Shown here in pieces: positions 18,049 to 26,298 of a stretch of DNA of 64,000 nt. The position numbers and the translations under genes are program-made. The DNA lies in assembly GCA_032252755.1 (NCBI GenBank), contig JAVUPY010000070.1, positions 1-64,000 on the forward strand, written 5' to 3'. Under the pieces are notes generated by a model. The model was not told the origin of the DNA, searched no databases, and worked only from the letters and a program-made list of their open reading frames with translations. Every line of letters starts with the position of its first letter. Within the stretch, counting starts at the first letter, position 1. This DNA comes from Terriglobia bacterium. Its GTDB lineage: Bacteria; Acidobacteriota; Terriglobia; Terriglobales; Acidobacteriaceae.

Positions 18049-19320
18049 TTATTTTTTTAATCCCCGTCCCGCTATGTCGCGGCGGTAATGCATGCCTTCG
18101 AAACGGATTTGCCCCACAGCCTTATATGCTAAATCAACGGCGGCACGCAGGTCAGCAGCGCGGGCGGTGACGCCGAGCACGCGGCCGCCGGCGGTGTAAT
18201 AACCGCCATCACGAGCGCTTGTTCCGGCGTGGAAAACCTTGACGCCGGGCATTTCGTCGGCGGCGCGAATGCCCTCGATCTTCTTTCCGGCTTCATAGGC
18301 GCCGGGGTAACCGCCGGAGGCTAAGACGACGCAGACGGTGGAATCATTGCTCCAGCGAAAGTCGCCGTCGCTGGCGCGGCCCTGGATGCTGGCTTCCATG
18401 GCGTCGACGAGATCACTCTCGAGGCGCATGAGGATGGGCTGGGTCTCGGGGTCGCCGAAGCGACAGTTGAATTCGAGTACCTGGGGCCCTCGAGCTGTCA
18501 TCATCAGACCACAATAGAGGATGCCTTTGTAGGGTGTGCCTTCGGCGGCCATTCCGGCGACGACCGGCTTGGCGACGTGCGAGATGAGCCACTCGCTCAT
18601 TTTTTCGTCGACGATGTTCGGGGTGGAGTAGGCGCCCATGCCGCCCGTGTTCGGACCAGTGTCGCCGTCGCCGACGCGCTTGTGATCCTGGGCGGCGACG
18701 AGCGGCACGACACGTTCTCCGTCGCTCATCACGAGAAACGAGAGTTCTTCGCCTTGCAGGCACTCTTCGAAGATGATGCGGCGGCCGGCTTCGCCAAGCA
18801 TGGTGCCGCTGAGCATCTCGGTGGCAACCTGGGCCGCCTCGTCCTTGTTCTTCGCTACGACCACGCCTTTCCCTGCGGCGAGGCCGTCGGCCTTGACGAC
18901 TACTGGCGCGCTGAAGAGGTTCAGGGCGTTCTTGATTTCGGCAGCGCTGGTGCAGACGGTATAGTGCGCCGTGGGAATGTGATGGCGCTGCATGAATTCC
19001 TTGGCGAAGGATTTGCTCGATTCGAGGCGCGCGGCCTTGGCAGTCGGGCCGAAGATGGGCCATTCGCGCTTCTGGAACTCGTCGACAACGCCGAGGGTAA
19101 GTGGCAATTCGGGGCCGACGACGGTGAGATCGGGACGAATGCGGTTGGCGACTTCGAGAATGGCGTCGATGGACTTGAGGTCGAGGGAAACGCATTGGGC
19201 GTCGGTGCAGATGCCGCCATTGCCGGGCGCGCAATAGAATTCGGTGACGCGCGGAGACTGCTTGAGTTTCCAAGCCAGCGCGTGTTCGCGTCCGCCACTG
19301 CCGAGTAGGAGAACTTTCAT
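18049..19320 (-). CDS. purD: Phosphoribosylamine--glycine ligase
   Basis: 423 residues from ATG 19320, which starts the canonical MKVLLLGSGGREHAL. The frame extends 48 codons upstream, but that part is translated repeat DNA. This ATP-grasp enzyme makes glycinamide ribonucleotide in de novo purine synthesis. Visible features: VVGPELPL, KADGLAAGKGV, EECLQGEELSF, the GPNTGGMGAYS loop and the FNCRFGDPETQ metal site. It is on the same strand as purE. The CCGGGGAG upstream can serve as ribosome site. Confidence 0.96.
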   Translation of the reverse strand: MKVLLLGSGGREHALAWKLKQSPRVTEFYCAPGNGGICTDAQCVSLDLKSIDAILEVANRIRPDLTVVGPELPLTLGVVDEFQKREWPIFGPTAKAARLESSKSFAKEFMQRHHIPTAHYTVCTSAAEIKNALNLFSAPVVVKADGLAAGKGVVVAKNKDEAAQVATEMLSGTMLGEAGRRIIFEECLQGEELSFLVMSDGERVVPLVAAQDHKRVGDGDTGPNTGGMGAYSTPNIVDEKMSEWLISHVAKPVVAGMAAEGTPYKGILYCGLMMTARGPQVLEFNCRFGDPETQPILMRLESDLVDAMEASIQGRASDGDFRWSNDSTVCVVLASGGYPGAYEAGKKIEGIRAADEMPGVKVFHAGTSARDGGYYTAGGRVLGVTARAADLRAAVDLAYKAVGQIRFEGMHYRRDIAGRGLKK

Positions 19321-19391
19321 GGTCGAGGGCTCCCCGGAGAGGAGCATCAAGGGAAGGGTATGGATTGTAGGGAGAAGTGTCAAACGGGGAA

Positions 19392-19470
19392 AACAGTGGA
19401 TGGTGGATTGTGGGGCGGTACGATTTGGGTTCACGATCCACAATCCACCATTCACGATTCGCACAGGGCT
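19392..19470. repeat. ATGGTGGATTGTGG inverted-repeat element
   Basis: Quasi-inverted words tggatggtggattgtgg and ccacaatccaccattcac (with a further cacgatccacaatc) lie between divergent purD and the Nramp gene. They form a possible hairpin of the same degenerate style as the other intergenic elements. No gene seen. Confidence 0.6.
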
Positions 19471-19516
19471 TGAATTGTTGCGCTACACTTTGTGATTACA
19501 CCCTTCGGGAGCGTCG

Positions 19517-20851
19517 ATGGATAGCAAAGAGCGTGCATGGCGATTGGAGTCGCGGACGCCCTCGCTCCCTGAGATTCACTCGAGCCTTCCCATACCACGG
19601 TCACCGAGTTTTCTGCGAAAGCTGGTGGCGTTTGCCGGGCCGGGGTTCCTGGTTGCCGTGGGATACATGGATCCGGGGAACTGGGCGACGGACCTGGCGG
19701 CGGGATCACGCTACAACTACACGCTGCTGTTCGTCATCATGCTGTCGAACCTGATGGCGATTTTGCTGCAGAGCCTGTGTATCAAGTTGGGGGTGGTGAC
19801 AGGGCGTGACCTGGCGCAGGCGTGTCGCGACCACTTCAGCCGGCCGGTGTCGATTTTCCTGTGGGTACTGGCGGAGATTGGGATTGCGGCTTGCGACCTG
19901 GCCGAGGTGATCGGGTCGGCAATTGCGCTGCAACTGCTGTTTCATATTCCACTGCTGTGGGGCGTGTGCATTACCGCCGCAGATGTGCTGCTGATTCTCT
20001 TCCTCGAGAACAAGGGATTTCGCTATATCGAGGCGATCGTGGTCACGCTGGTGGCAACGATCGGCATCTGCTTTGGACTGGAGATTTTCTTTTCGCGACC
20101 GGAATTTGCGGGCATTTTGGGAAACCTGCTGATTCCGTCGATCGACCTGGTGCGCAACCGGGAGATGCTGTACATCGGCATCGGCATCCTGGGGGCAACG
20201 GTGATGCCGCACAATCTCTACCTGCACTCGGCGGTTGTGCAGACGCGGGACTTCGATCGGACTCCGGCGGGTAAGCGCGAGGCGATCAAGTACTGCAATA
20301 TCGACTCGGCGGTGGCACTGACATTTGCGCTTTTTATCAATGCCGCGATATTGATCGTCTCAGCGTCGGTTTTCTATCGCACGGGCAACACCCAGGTGGC
20401 GGAAATCCAGGATGCCTACAAACTGCTGTCGCCGCTGCTTGGAGTGGGTGCGGCGAGCGGGATCTTTGCGATTGCGCTGCTGGCTTCGGGACAGAATTCG
20501 ACGCTGACGGGAACACTGGCCGGGCAGATCGTGATGGAAGGCTTCATCAACATTCGCGTGAAGCCGTGGCTGCGGCGGTTGATTACACGGCTGATCGCGA
20601 TTATTCCGACGGTGATCGTGACGGCCTATTGGGGCGAGAGCGGCACGGCGCGACTGATCATCTTCAGCCAGGTGATTCTGAGTTTCCAGTTGAGCTTTGC
20701 GGTGTTCCCGCTGGTGATGTTCACGAGTTCAAAGCTGAAGATGGGCGAGTTCGTAAATTCGTGGTTTGTGAAGAGCCTGGCGTGGACGGCGGCGGTGTTG
20801 ATTGCAGTGCTGAATGCTTGGTTGCTGGTGCAGACGGTGATGGGGTACTGA
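19517..20851 (+). CDS. Nramp-family divalent metal transporter (MntH-like)
   Basis: 444 residues with about eleven TM helices. It imports Mn2+ or Fe2+ with protons. The metal-site motif DPGN is at residues 52-55 (GYMDPGNWATDLAAG), and the partner MPHNLYLHS in helix 6 lies near residue 229, both intact. A 30-residue cytoplasmic N-terminal tail precedes helix 1. No Mn/Fe regulator site or riboswitch was noticed upstream. The symbol mntH would fit but metal preference is not proven. Confidence 0.93.
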   Translation: MDSKERAWRLESRTPSLPEIHSSLPIPRSPSFLRKLVAFAGPGFLVAVGYMDPGNWATDLAAGSRYNYTLLFVIMLSNLMAILLQSLCIKLGVVTGRDLAQACRDHFSRPVSIFLWVLAEIGIAACDLAEVIGSAIALQLLFHIPLLWGVCITAADVLLILFLENKGFRYIEAIVVTLVATIGICFGLEIFFSRPEFAGILGNLLIPSIDLVRNREMLYIGIGILGATVMPHNLYLHSAVVQTRDFDRTPAGKREAIKYCNIDSAVALTFALFINAAILIVSASVFYRTGNTQVAEIQDAYKLLSPLLGVGAASGIFAIALLASGQNSTLTGTLAGQIVMEGFINIRVKPWLRRLITRLIAIIPTVIVTAYWGESGTARLIIFSQVILSFQLSFAVFPLVMFTSSKLKMGEFVNSWFVKSLAWTAAVLIAVLNAWLLVQTVMGY

Positions 20852-21032
20852 TTAATGCAGAGCCCGATGCCTCAGGTGCATTGCTGCCAAGTGAGTTGCT
20901 CCCAAATTTTGCCCTCTTCCCTACTGAAGTTCTAAACTAGTTCTTTGCTCTCCGCAGTATCGTGACCGGTTAGACGCCGGCGCTCCAGTTCGTAGGCCAC
21001 GGCGTAATCATCTACTCATGGAAGGCTTTGTC

Positions 21033-23693
21033 ATGAATACCTTTGGAAGTCGCTCTACTCTTCGTGTTGGCAATAAAGAATACGAAATCTATCGCATTGA
21101 CGCGCTTGATAAGCAGGGCATCGGCACGGCGAAGTTGCCGTACTCGATACGAATCCTGGTGGAAAACCTTTTGCGGCGCGAGGACGGCAAGAACGTCACG
21201 GCTGCAACCATTAAGACGCTGGCTACGTGGAGCGGCAAAAAGACCTACGACAACGAGATCGCCTTTATGCCTGCTCGTGTTCTGATGCAGGATTTCACGG
21301 GCGTACCGGCGGTGGTGGACCTGGCGGCAATGCGCGATGCGATTAAGAAGCTGGGTGGAGACGCGGTGAAGATCAATCCGCTGGTTCCGGCTGAGTTGGT
21401 GATCGACCACTCGGTGCAGGTGGATGAATTTGGCAGCCCGAAGGCATTTCAGCTCAATGCAGAACTGGAGTTCCAGCGCAATCGCGAACGGTATGCGTTC
21501 CTAAGGTGGGGGCAGGGTGCATTCAAGAATTTCGCGATCGTGCCGCCGGATACGGGGATCGTGCACCAGGTGAACCTCGAATACCTGGCGCGTGTTGTGT
21601 TCGTCTCCGGCAACCAGGCGTATCCGGACACGCTGGTGGGAACGGATTCGCATACGACGATGATCAACGGATTGGGTGTACTGGGATGGGGCGTCGGCGG
21701 GATCGAGGCCGAAGCGGCCATGCTGGGCCAGGCGATCTCGATGCTGATTCCGGAAGTCATCGGCGTGCGACTGACGGGCAAGCTGAAAGAGGGCGCTACG
21801 GCAACCGACCTAGTGCTCACGATCACGGAGATGTTGCGCAAGCGCGGCGTAGTCGGAAAGTTCGTCGAGTACTTTGGACCGGGGTTGAAGGACCTGCCGC
21901 TGGCGGATCGTGCGACGATTGCGAATATGTCGCCCGAGTATGGTGCGACTTGCGGCATCTTCCCCGTCGATGCGGAGACACTGCGATACCTGCGGCTCAG
22001 CGGTCGAAGCGAAGACCTGGTCAAACTGGTTGAGGCGTACTGCAAGGAGCAGGGGCTGTTCCACACGGAGAACACACCCGAAGCGGAGTACACGGATGTG
22101 CTTTCTCTGGATATGGGCACCGTCCAGCCTTCGATTGCGGGGCCGAAGCGTCCGCAGGATCGCGTGTTCCTAGGCGATGCGAAGAAGTCGTTTGAAGCAG
22201 CGCTACCTTCGCTGATCAAGGCGGGTGCGAAGCAGGCTGCGGCTTCGACGAACGGAAGCGAGATCAAGAAGAACCTGAAGCACGGCAGCGTGGTGATCGC
22301 GGCAATCACGAGCTGCACGAATACATCGAATCCCTCGGTGATGATGGCGGCAGGACTGCTGGCGAAGAAGGCGGTAGAGAAAGGCGTGACGGTTCCGGCA
22401 TGGGTGAAGCCGTCGCTGGCGCCCGGATCCAAAGTTGTTTCCGAATACCTGGCGAAGGCGGGCCTGCAGACGTATCTCGACAAGCTGAAGTTCAACCTGG
22501 TGGGTTACGGGTGTACGACGTGCATCGGCAACTCGGGACCGCTGCCGCAGGAAGTTTCGGATGCGGTGAGCGAGAAAGACCTGGTGGTGGCGTCGGTGCT
22601 CAGCGGGAATCGCAACTTCGAGGGACGAATCAACTCGGAGGTGCGCGCGAATTACCTGATGTCTCCGCCGCTGGTAGTGGCGTACGCGATCGCGGGGCGG
22701 ATAGATCTCGACATCTACAACGAGCCGCTGGCGAAGGGTTCGAACGGGCAGGCGGTTTACCTGAAGGACATTTGGCCGACACAGGCGGAAGTGGATGCGG
22801 CGGTTCAGTCGTGCGTGACGGCGGAGATGTTCCACTCGAGCTATGGCGATGTCTTCAAGGGCGACGCCAACTGGCAGGGCCTGCCGGTACCTAAGGGCGA
22901 TACCTATACGTGGGACGCGAATTCGACGTACGTACAGAACCCGCCGTACTTCGAGGGAATGGCAAAGACGCCGGGTACGGTCGCGGAGATCAAGGGTGCG
23001 CGGGTGCTGGGCGTGTTTGGGCACAGCATTACGACCGATCACATTTCTCCGGCGGGATCGATCAAGCCGAACAGTCCGGCGGGCAAATACCTGATTGAGC
23101 ACGGAGTCGAGCCGAGGGACTTCAACTCGTACGGATCGCGACGCGGCAACCATGAAGTCATGATGCGCGGAACGTTTGCGAATGTGCGGTTGCGGAATAA
23201 GTTGGTGGAAGTCGAAGGTGGATTTACGCGGCACCTGCCGTCGAACGAGCAGATGTCGATTTACGATACGGCGATGCGCTACAAACAGGAAGGCGTGCCA
23301 CTGATCATCCTGGCCGGGAAGGAATATGGCTCGGGGTCGTCGCGCGACTGGGCGGCGAAAGGTCCGAAGCTGCAGGGCGTCCGGGCGGTGATCGCGGAGA
23401 GCTTTGAGCGTATTCACCGGTCGAACCTGGTGGGCATGGGAATCGCACCTCTGCAGTTCCTGCCGGGCGAAAGCGTCGAAACACTTGGGCTGACCGGCGA
23501 AGAGGTATACGACATTGTCGGCCTGCGTGATGTGCTGGCGAACTACGCGCCGGGGAAGAAGGTAAAAGTGCGGGCGACCGGAAAGGGCGGCGCGAAGGAG
23601 TTCGAAGCTATCGTACGGATCGACACACCCCAGGAAGCGCAGTATTACCAGAATGATGGAATTCTGACGTATGTAGTCCGGCAGCTCCTTTAG
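21033..23693 (+). CDS. acnA: Aconitate hydratase A
   Basis: 886 residues from ATG 21033, which has GGAAGG upstream; an in-frame ATG lies at 21018. It isomerises citrate and isocitrate in the TCA cycle using a [4Fe-4S] cluster. The cluster cysteines are visible at C428 (SCTNTSNP), C494 and C497 ([12 protein letters not shown]). The C-terminal swivel domain carries [13 protein letters not shown] and the substrate-binding Ser-Arg. The N-terminal part has [20 protein letters not shown]. Length and order match AcnA/IRP-type rather than AcnB. Confidence 0.97.
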   Translation: MNTFGSRSTLRVGNKEYEIYRIDALDKQGIGTAKLPYSIRILVENLLRREDGKNVTAATIKTLATWSGKKTYDNEIAFMPARVLMQDFTGVPAVVDLAAMRDAIKKLGGDAVKINPLVPAELVIDHSVQVDEFGSPKAFQLNAELEFQRNRERYAFLRWGQGAFKNFAIVPPDTGIVHQVNLEYLARVVFVSGNQAYPDTLVGTDSHTTMINGLGVLGWGVGGIEAEAAMLGQAISMLIPEVIGVRLTGKLKEGATATDLVLTITEMLRKRGVVGKFVEYFGPGLKDLPLADRATIANMSPEYGATCGIFPVDAETLRYLRLSGRSEDLVKLVEAYCKEQGLFHTENTPEAEYTDVLSLDMGTVQPSIAGPKRPQDRVFLGDAKKSFEAALPSLIKAGAKQAAASTNGSEIKKNLKHGSVVIAAITSCTNTSNPSVMMAAGLLAKKAVEKGVTVPAWVKPSLAPGSKVVSEYLAKAGLQTYLDKLKFNLVGYGCTTCIGNSGPLPQEVSDAVSEKDLVVASVLSGNRNFEGRINSEVRANYLMSPPLVVAYAIAGRIDLDIYNEPLAKGSNGQAVYLKDIWPTQAEVDAAVQSCVTAEMFHSSYGDVFKGDANWQGLPVPKGDTYTWDANSTYVQNPPYFEGMAKTPGTVAEIKGARVLGVFGHSITTDHISPAGSIKPNSPAGKYLIEHGVEPRDFNSYGSRRGNHEVMMRGTFANVRLRNKLVEVEGGFTRHLPSNEQMSIYDTAMRYKQEGVPLIILAGKEYGSGSSRDWAAKGPKLQGVRAVIAESFERIHRSNLVGMGIAPLQFLPGESVETLGLTGEEVYDIVGLRDVLANYAPGKKVKVRATGKGGAKEFEAIVRIDTPQEAQYYQNDGILTYVVRQLL

Positions 23694-23697
23694 AATC

Positions 23698-23838
23698 GAT
23701 TCACCACAGAGCACACAGAGGAACCTAGGCATAACTGCAAAAACTAAGAGGGTGCGGAGAGAATCCGCACCCTCTTTTCTTCTGACCAGTTTTGATTCGA
23801 AATCTCTGTGGCTCTGTGCCTCTGTGGTGGGTCGGTTT
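23698..23838. repeat. Composite CACCACAGAG element with terminator core, copy 2
   Basis: Outer inverted arms (attcaccacagagcacacag and gctctgtgcctctgtggtgg) enclose a perfect 12-bp stem, AGAGGGTGCGGA (23747-23758) and TCCGCACCCTCT (23764-23775), followed by TTTTCTTCT. It lies between convergent acnA and the deiodinase-like gene and shares core and arms with the element at 16741. Confidence 0.85.
23747..23782. terminator. Rho-independent terminator within the composite repeat
   Basis: Twelve base pairs with a five-base GAGAA loop, then a T-rich tail for acnA on the plus strand. The A-rich run on the other side (aaaaactaag) gives a weaker tail for the minus-strand gene. Confidence 0.75.
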
Positions 23839-23839
23839 T

Positions 23840-24751
23840 TTAAATTCCCACGGCCTCATAATCGTTGAGATTGCCGCGGCGGTACCGGGGAAACTCGTAG
23901 GGGCGGCGGGCAAAGCGGCGCTGGCGGAGTTCGCTGCCGATCCAAAGACCTAGTCCAAGCACACCTGCGACGGCGGCTACGCTGGCAATGGTTATTGCCG
24001 GGTGGTCGGCGACGGGGCGGGCGACGCGTCCGCCGGCTACGACCATGCGGCCAGGGATTCCGAATTCGTTGCGGAAGTTGCGAATGGAGCGCTCGCCACC
24101 ACGCTCAAGAGCGCGATGGGCGTAAACCATGGGGCGGATGGCGGGCATACTAGCGTCCTGGCCGCCGTGAACGATGGCGTGATCGACGCCGCGTTCGCGC
24201 TGTCGTTCGAGGAGTTCTTCGATAGCATCGCGGAGATCAGCGGGATCGGTCGCAAGTTGTCGGTAGGCGACACGTCCGCTCTTGTCGATCAGGAATGACG
24301 GATTTGGCTGTCCGCTGTACTTGCGATGAACTTTGCCACCCAGGTCATCGACGAGGATGGGCATTTCGAGATCTTCGTCGTCGCGCAGTAGTTCGCCAGC
24401 CCGGACTTTGTCGCTCATCTTGCGGTGCGGCGGAAGTTCCTCGCCGGGGTGCGCCTCGCGCACGTAGACGAAGAGGAACTCGACATCGTCGTCGGAGAAG
24501 TCGTCGTATAGATCGCGCAGGCCGCTGATGCTGGCGGCGGTGAGAGGACAGGTGGCGGAACCGAAGGTCAGGACGACATTCTTCTCCTCACGGAAGTCAC
24601 TGAGGCGGATTTTGTCGCCGTCGACGGTGCGGAGTTCAAAGTCGGGCGCGCGTTCGCCGGGATCGGGGGCATCGCCGAATTGGCGCGCCAGTTCCTTGGT
24701 GAGGGTCGTCTTCTTGAATTCGTCGTAGTTGTATCGAGATCTGCCGAACAT
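23840..24751 (-). CDS. Deiodinase-like thioredoxin-fold protein with C-terminal TM helix
   Basis: 303 residues from ATG 24751, which follows GGAGG; the frame upstream to 24949 is repeat DNA. Residues 30-200 form a thioredoxin-like domain: GERAPDFELRTVDG, then LTFGSATCPLTAAS with C68, and FLFVYVREAHPGEELPPH (93-110). The FGS-x-T-C-P and VY-x-x-EAHP blocks match the iodothyronine deiodinase family, where selenocysteine sits at the C68 position. This protein lacks a CxxC. A TM helix near residues 245-265 and a basic tail suggest membrane attachment. Substrate unknown: bacterial members need not deiodinate. It is divergent from the selenocysteine peroxiredoxin, 218 bp away. Confidence 0.85.
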   Translation of the reverse strand: MFGRSRYNYDEFKKTTLTKELARQFGDAPDPGERAPDFELRTVDGDKIRLSDFREEKNVVLTFGSATCPLTAASISGLRDLYDDFSDDDVEFLFVYVREAHPGEELPPHRKMSDKVRAGELLRDDEDLEMPILVDDLGGKVHRKYSGQPNPSFLIDKSGRVAYRQLATDPADLRDAIEELLERQRERGVDHAIVHGGQDASMPAIRPMVYAHRALERGGERSIRNFRNEFGIPGRMVVAGGRVARPVADHPAITIASVAAVAGVLGLGLWIGSELRQRRFARRPYEFPRYRRGNLNDYEAVGI

Positions 24752-24839
24752 GGGCGCCTCCGGGATGAGATTGAGGCCAAAACGATTGCAATCAGCCGTT
24801 GGGGTGGGATGCGAGGAACTGGGATGCGTTTGCCTGAAA

Positions 24840-24905
24840 ACAGGTACGAGGTTCGAGGTAATAGGTACGAGATAACGACGTCGCCTGCGGTTCGAGCCGG
24901 GCTGC
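24840..24905. repeat. GGTACGAG tandem words between redox genes
   Basis: Three near-repeats of ggtacgag/ggttcgag within the divergent 24752-24969 gap, followed by a GCCGGGCTGCTTGCCCGGG hairpin. This gap must hold the promoters of both the deiodinase-like and peroxiredoxin genes; I could not place boxes with confidence. Confidence 0.45.
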
Positions 24906-24969
24906 TTGCCCGGGATGAGACCGCACGAATAGAATCGAGAGTCATTCATTCAATGTGATAGGGGGATTG

Positions 24970-25455
24970 ATGGCACCACTGAAAGTTGGTGAGATGGCGC
25001 CGGACTTCGAACTCCCAGCGGTGAAAGGTTCGGAAAAAGTTACGGTTAAGTTGAGCGATTACCGAGGGAAGAAGAACGTTCTACTGGCGTTCTATCCTGC
25101 AGACTGGACACCCACTTGAAGCGCGCAGATGCCGGCGTATGACGCGGATGCGGACAAATTCGCCGGTTTCAACGCCCAGGTCGTGGGCGTAAGCGTTGAC
25201 TCAATTTTCAGTCATATAGCGTGGCAGGAGAAGTCGATTGGGAAGGTGAATTTCCCACTGTGCAGTGATTTTTATCCGCACGGAGCAGTGGCAAAAAAGT
25301 TTGGCGCGTTGCGCGAGGGGCCGCCAATCCCCGGAATCAACGATCGGACGATCTTCATTATCGACAAGCAGGGCAAAATAGTTTTTTCGAAGCTGTATGA
25401 GCTTGGGGAGCAACCGGAGAACGAGGAAGCGTTCGAGGTTCTGAGGAAACTCTAG
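24970..25455 (+). CDS. Selenocysteine-containing AhpE-like peroxiredoxin (in-frame TGA = Sec)
   Basis: One continuous frame of 162 codons (161 residues) with a TGA at codon 50 (25117-25119). Ordinary gene callers would cut it in two. Both sides of the TGA are typical peroxiredoxin: [13 protein letters not shown] before, then [17 protein letters not shown], where P43, T47 and U50 reproduce the PxxxTxxC active site with Sec at the peroxidatic position. [18 protein letters not shown] (95-112) and R126 in [10 protein letters not shown] follow, close to the AhpE subgroup. C98 could be a resolving or auxiliary thiol. GGGGG lies before ATG 24970. A hairpin 25125-25151 could serve as SECIS. selB is in this window (41036). 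Expected role: reduction of H2O2 or organic hydroperoxides in the cytoplasm. A recent Cys-to-stop mutation is the alternative, but the intact downstream half argues against it. Confidence 0.88.
25125..25151 (+). promoter_or_regulatory. Candidate bacterial SECIS hairpin
   Basis: Directly after the TGA: GCA (25125-25127) pairs with TGC (25149-25151), CC (25132-25133) with GG (25146-25147), a bulged G, GCGT (25135-25138) with ACGC (25142-25145), loop ATG. The loop begins 20 nt after TGA, inside the 16-37 nt range reported for bacterial SECIS. A G-containing loop is present if the last pairs open. A second possible pairing, CCGGCG (25132-25137) with CGCCGG further downstream, competes. Hand-folded only. 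Confidence 0.5.
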
Positions 25456-25460
25456 AACCT

Positions 25461-25525
25461 GCTCACCACAGAGACACAGAATCAAACAGGCAGGGGGCGA
25501 AGAACCTCTGCCTTATCTATTTGTG
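25461..25525. repeat. CACCACAGAG half-element
   Basis: Left arm gctcaccacagagacacaga, then an inner GGCAGGGGGCGAAGAACCTCTGCC hairpin-like stretch that could terminate the peroxiredoxin transcript. No right outer arm. Confidence 0.6.
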
Positions 25526-25588
25526 GCTGTACATGAGGGTGAGGCCGATAATGTTTTTGCATTCTCAACTCCTATCCGGGAGGTATTC

Positions 25589-26215
25589 ATGCGGAAGTTA
25601 TTCGTCCTTGTTCTGCTGTTCACCTCTGTTGCGCTGTTTGCCCAAGACTTAAAACCGATTATCTTGCCGTCGCCACAGATGGATGGCGGACGCCCCTTGA
25701 TGCAGGTTCTCAAGGAGAGAAAAACATCGCGGGACTTCGCGCCAGATAAGCTGTCACCCCAAGTGCTTTCCAATTTGCTCTGGGCGGCGTTTGGGGTGAA
25801 TCGGCCGGATGGACATCGGACGGCGCCGTCGGCAATGAATTGGCAGGAGATCGAAATTTACGTCGCGATGAGCGATGGATTGTACATCTACGACGCGAAA
25901 GCCAATCGGCTCGATCCCGTGCTGGCACAGGATGTTCGAAGAGCGACGGGGACGCAGCCGTTTGTTGCGGAGGCGCCGGTGAACCTGATCTACGTGTCGG
26001 ATATGTCCAGGGTGGGTTCGGGATCCGACCGAGAGATGTACACGGCGTCAGATGCTGGATTTATTGCGCAGAACGTGTACCTGTTCTGCGCGTCGGAGAA
26101 ACTCGCGAGCGTGGTTCGGGGTTCGGTGGATCGGGCGGCTCTTGCTAAGGTGATGAAGCTTCGTCCAGAGCAGAAGATCATCCTGGCACAGACGGTGGGG
26201 TATCCGAAGAAGTAG
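25589..26215 (+). CDS. Exported nitroreductase-family protein (SagB/ThcOx type)
   Basis: 208 residues from ATG 25589, which follows GGGAGG; the longer frame from 25523 lacks a site. A Sec signal peptide (MRKLFVLVLLFTSVALFAQ) precedes a nitroreductase fold: ERKTSRDFAPDKLS (FMN-phosphate contacts), LSNLLWAAFGVNRPDGHRTAPSA, FIAQNVYLFCASEKLASVVRG and the ending KIILAQTVGYPKK. This fits the SagB-like FMN oxidoreductase group. The export signal is notable because FMN enzymes usually stay in the cytoplasm; periplasmic flavinylation or Tat-independent loading would be needed. Redox neighbours lie on both sides. Confidence 0.87.
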   Translation: MRKLFVLVLLFTSVALFAQDLKPIILPSPQMDGGRPLMQVLKERKTSRDFAPDKLSPQVLSNLLWAAFGVNRPDGHRTAPSAMNWQEIEIYVAMSDGLYIYDAKANRLDPVLAQDVRRATGTQPFVAEAPVNLIYVSDMSRVGSGSDREMYTASDAGFIAQNVYLFCASEKLASVVRGSVDRAALAKVMKLRPEQKIILAQTVGYPKK

Positions 26216-26237
26216 GTTCAGAAGTTTTCGCGCAACA

Positions 26238-26264
26238 AAAAACCCCACAATCTGTGGGGTTTAG
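26238..26264. terminator. Bidirectional terminator
   Basis: AAAAAACCCCACA-atc-TGTGGGGTTTAG: seven-pair stem with A-run on the left and T-run on the right, placed between the convergent nitroreductase and DsbA-like genes. Confidence 0.85.
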
Positions 26265-26298
26265 ATTCACGGTGGCCGGCGAGGCGCCGGCGCTCCGA

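Noticed and set aside
18413-19441. 342-codon ORF in another frame of purD
   Set aside because: Arg/His-rich out-of-frame translation; purD motifs are in the chosen frame.
22203-23732. 509-codon ORF antisense to acnA
   Set aside because: Arg/His-rich shadow frame; acnA on the other strand has all cluster motifs.
25129-25455. Short peroxiredoxin-like gene starting at ATG 25129
   Set aside because: It begins after the active site and lacks the N-terminal strand. The same frame continues upstream through one TGA to ATG 24970 with a good ribosome site, so it is the 3' half of a selenoprotein gene.
24970-25455. Pseudogene created by a nonsense mutation
   Set aside because: The TGA falls exactly on the peroxidatic Cys codon, the rest is intact, and selB is present. 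Not fully excluded without homologues.
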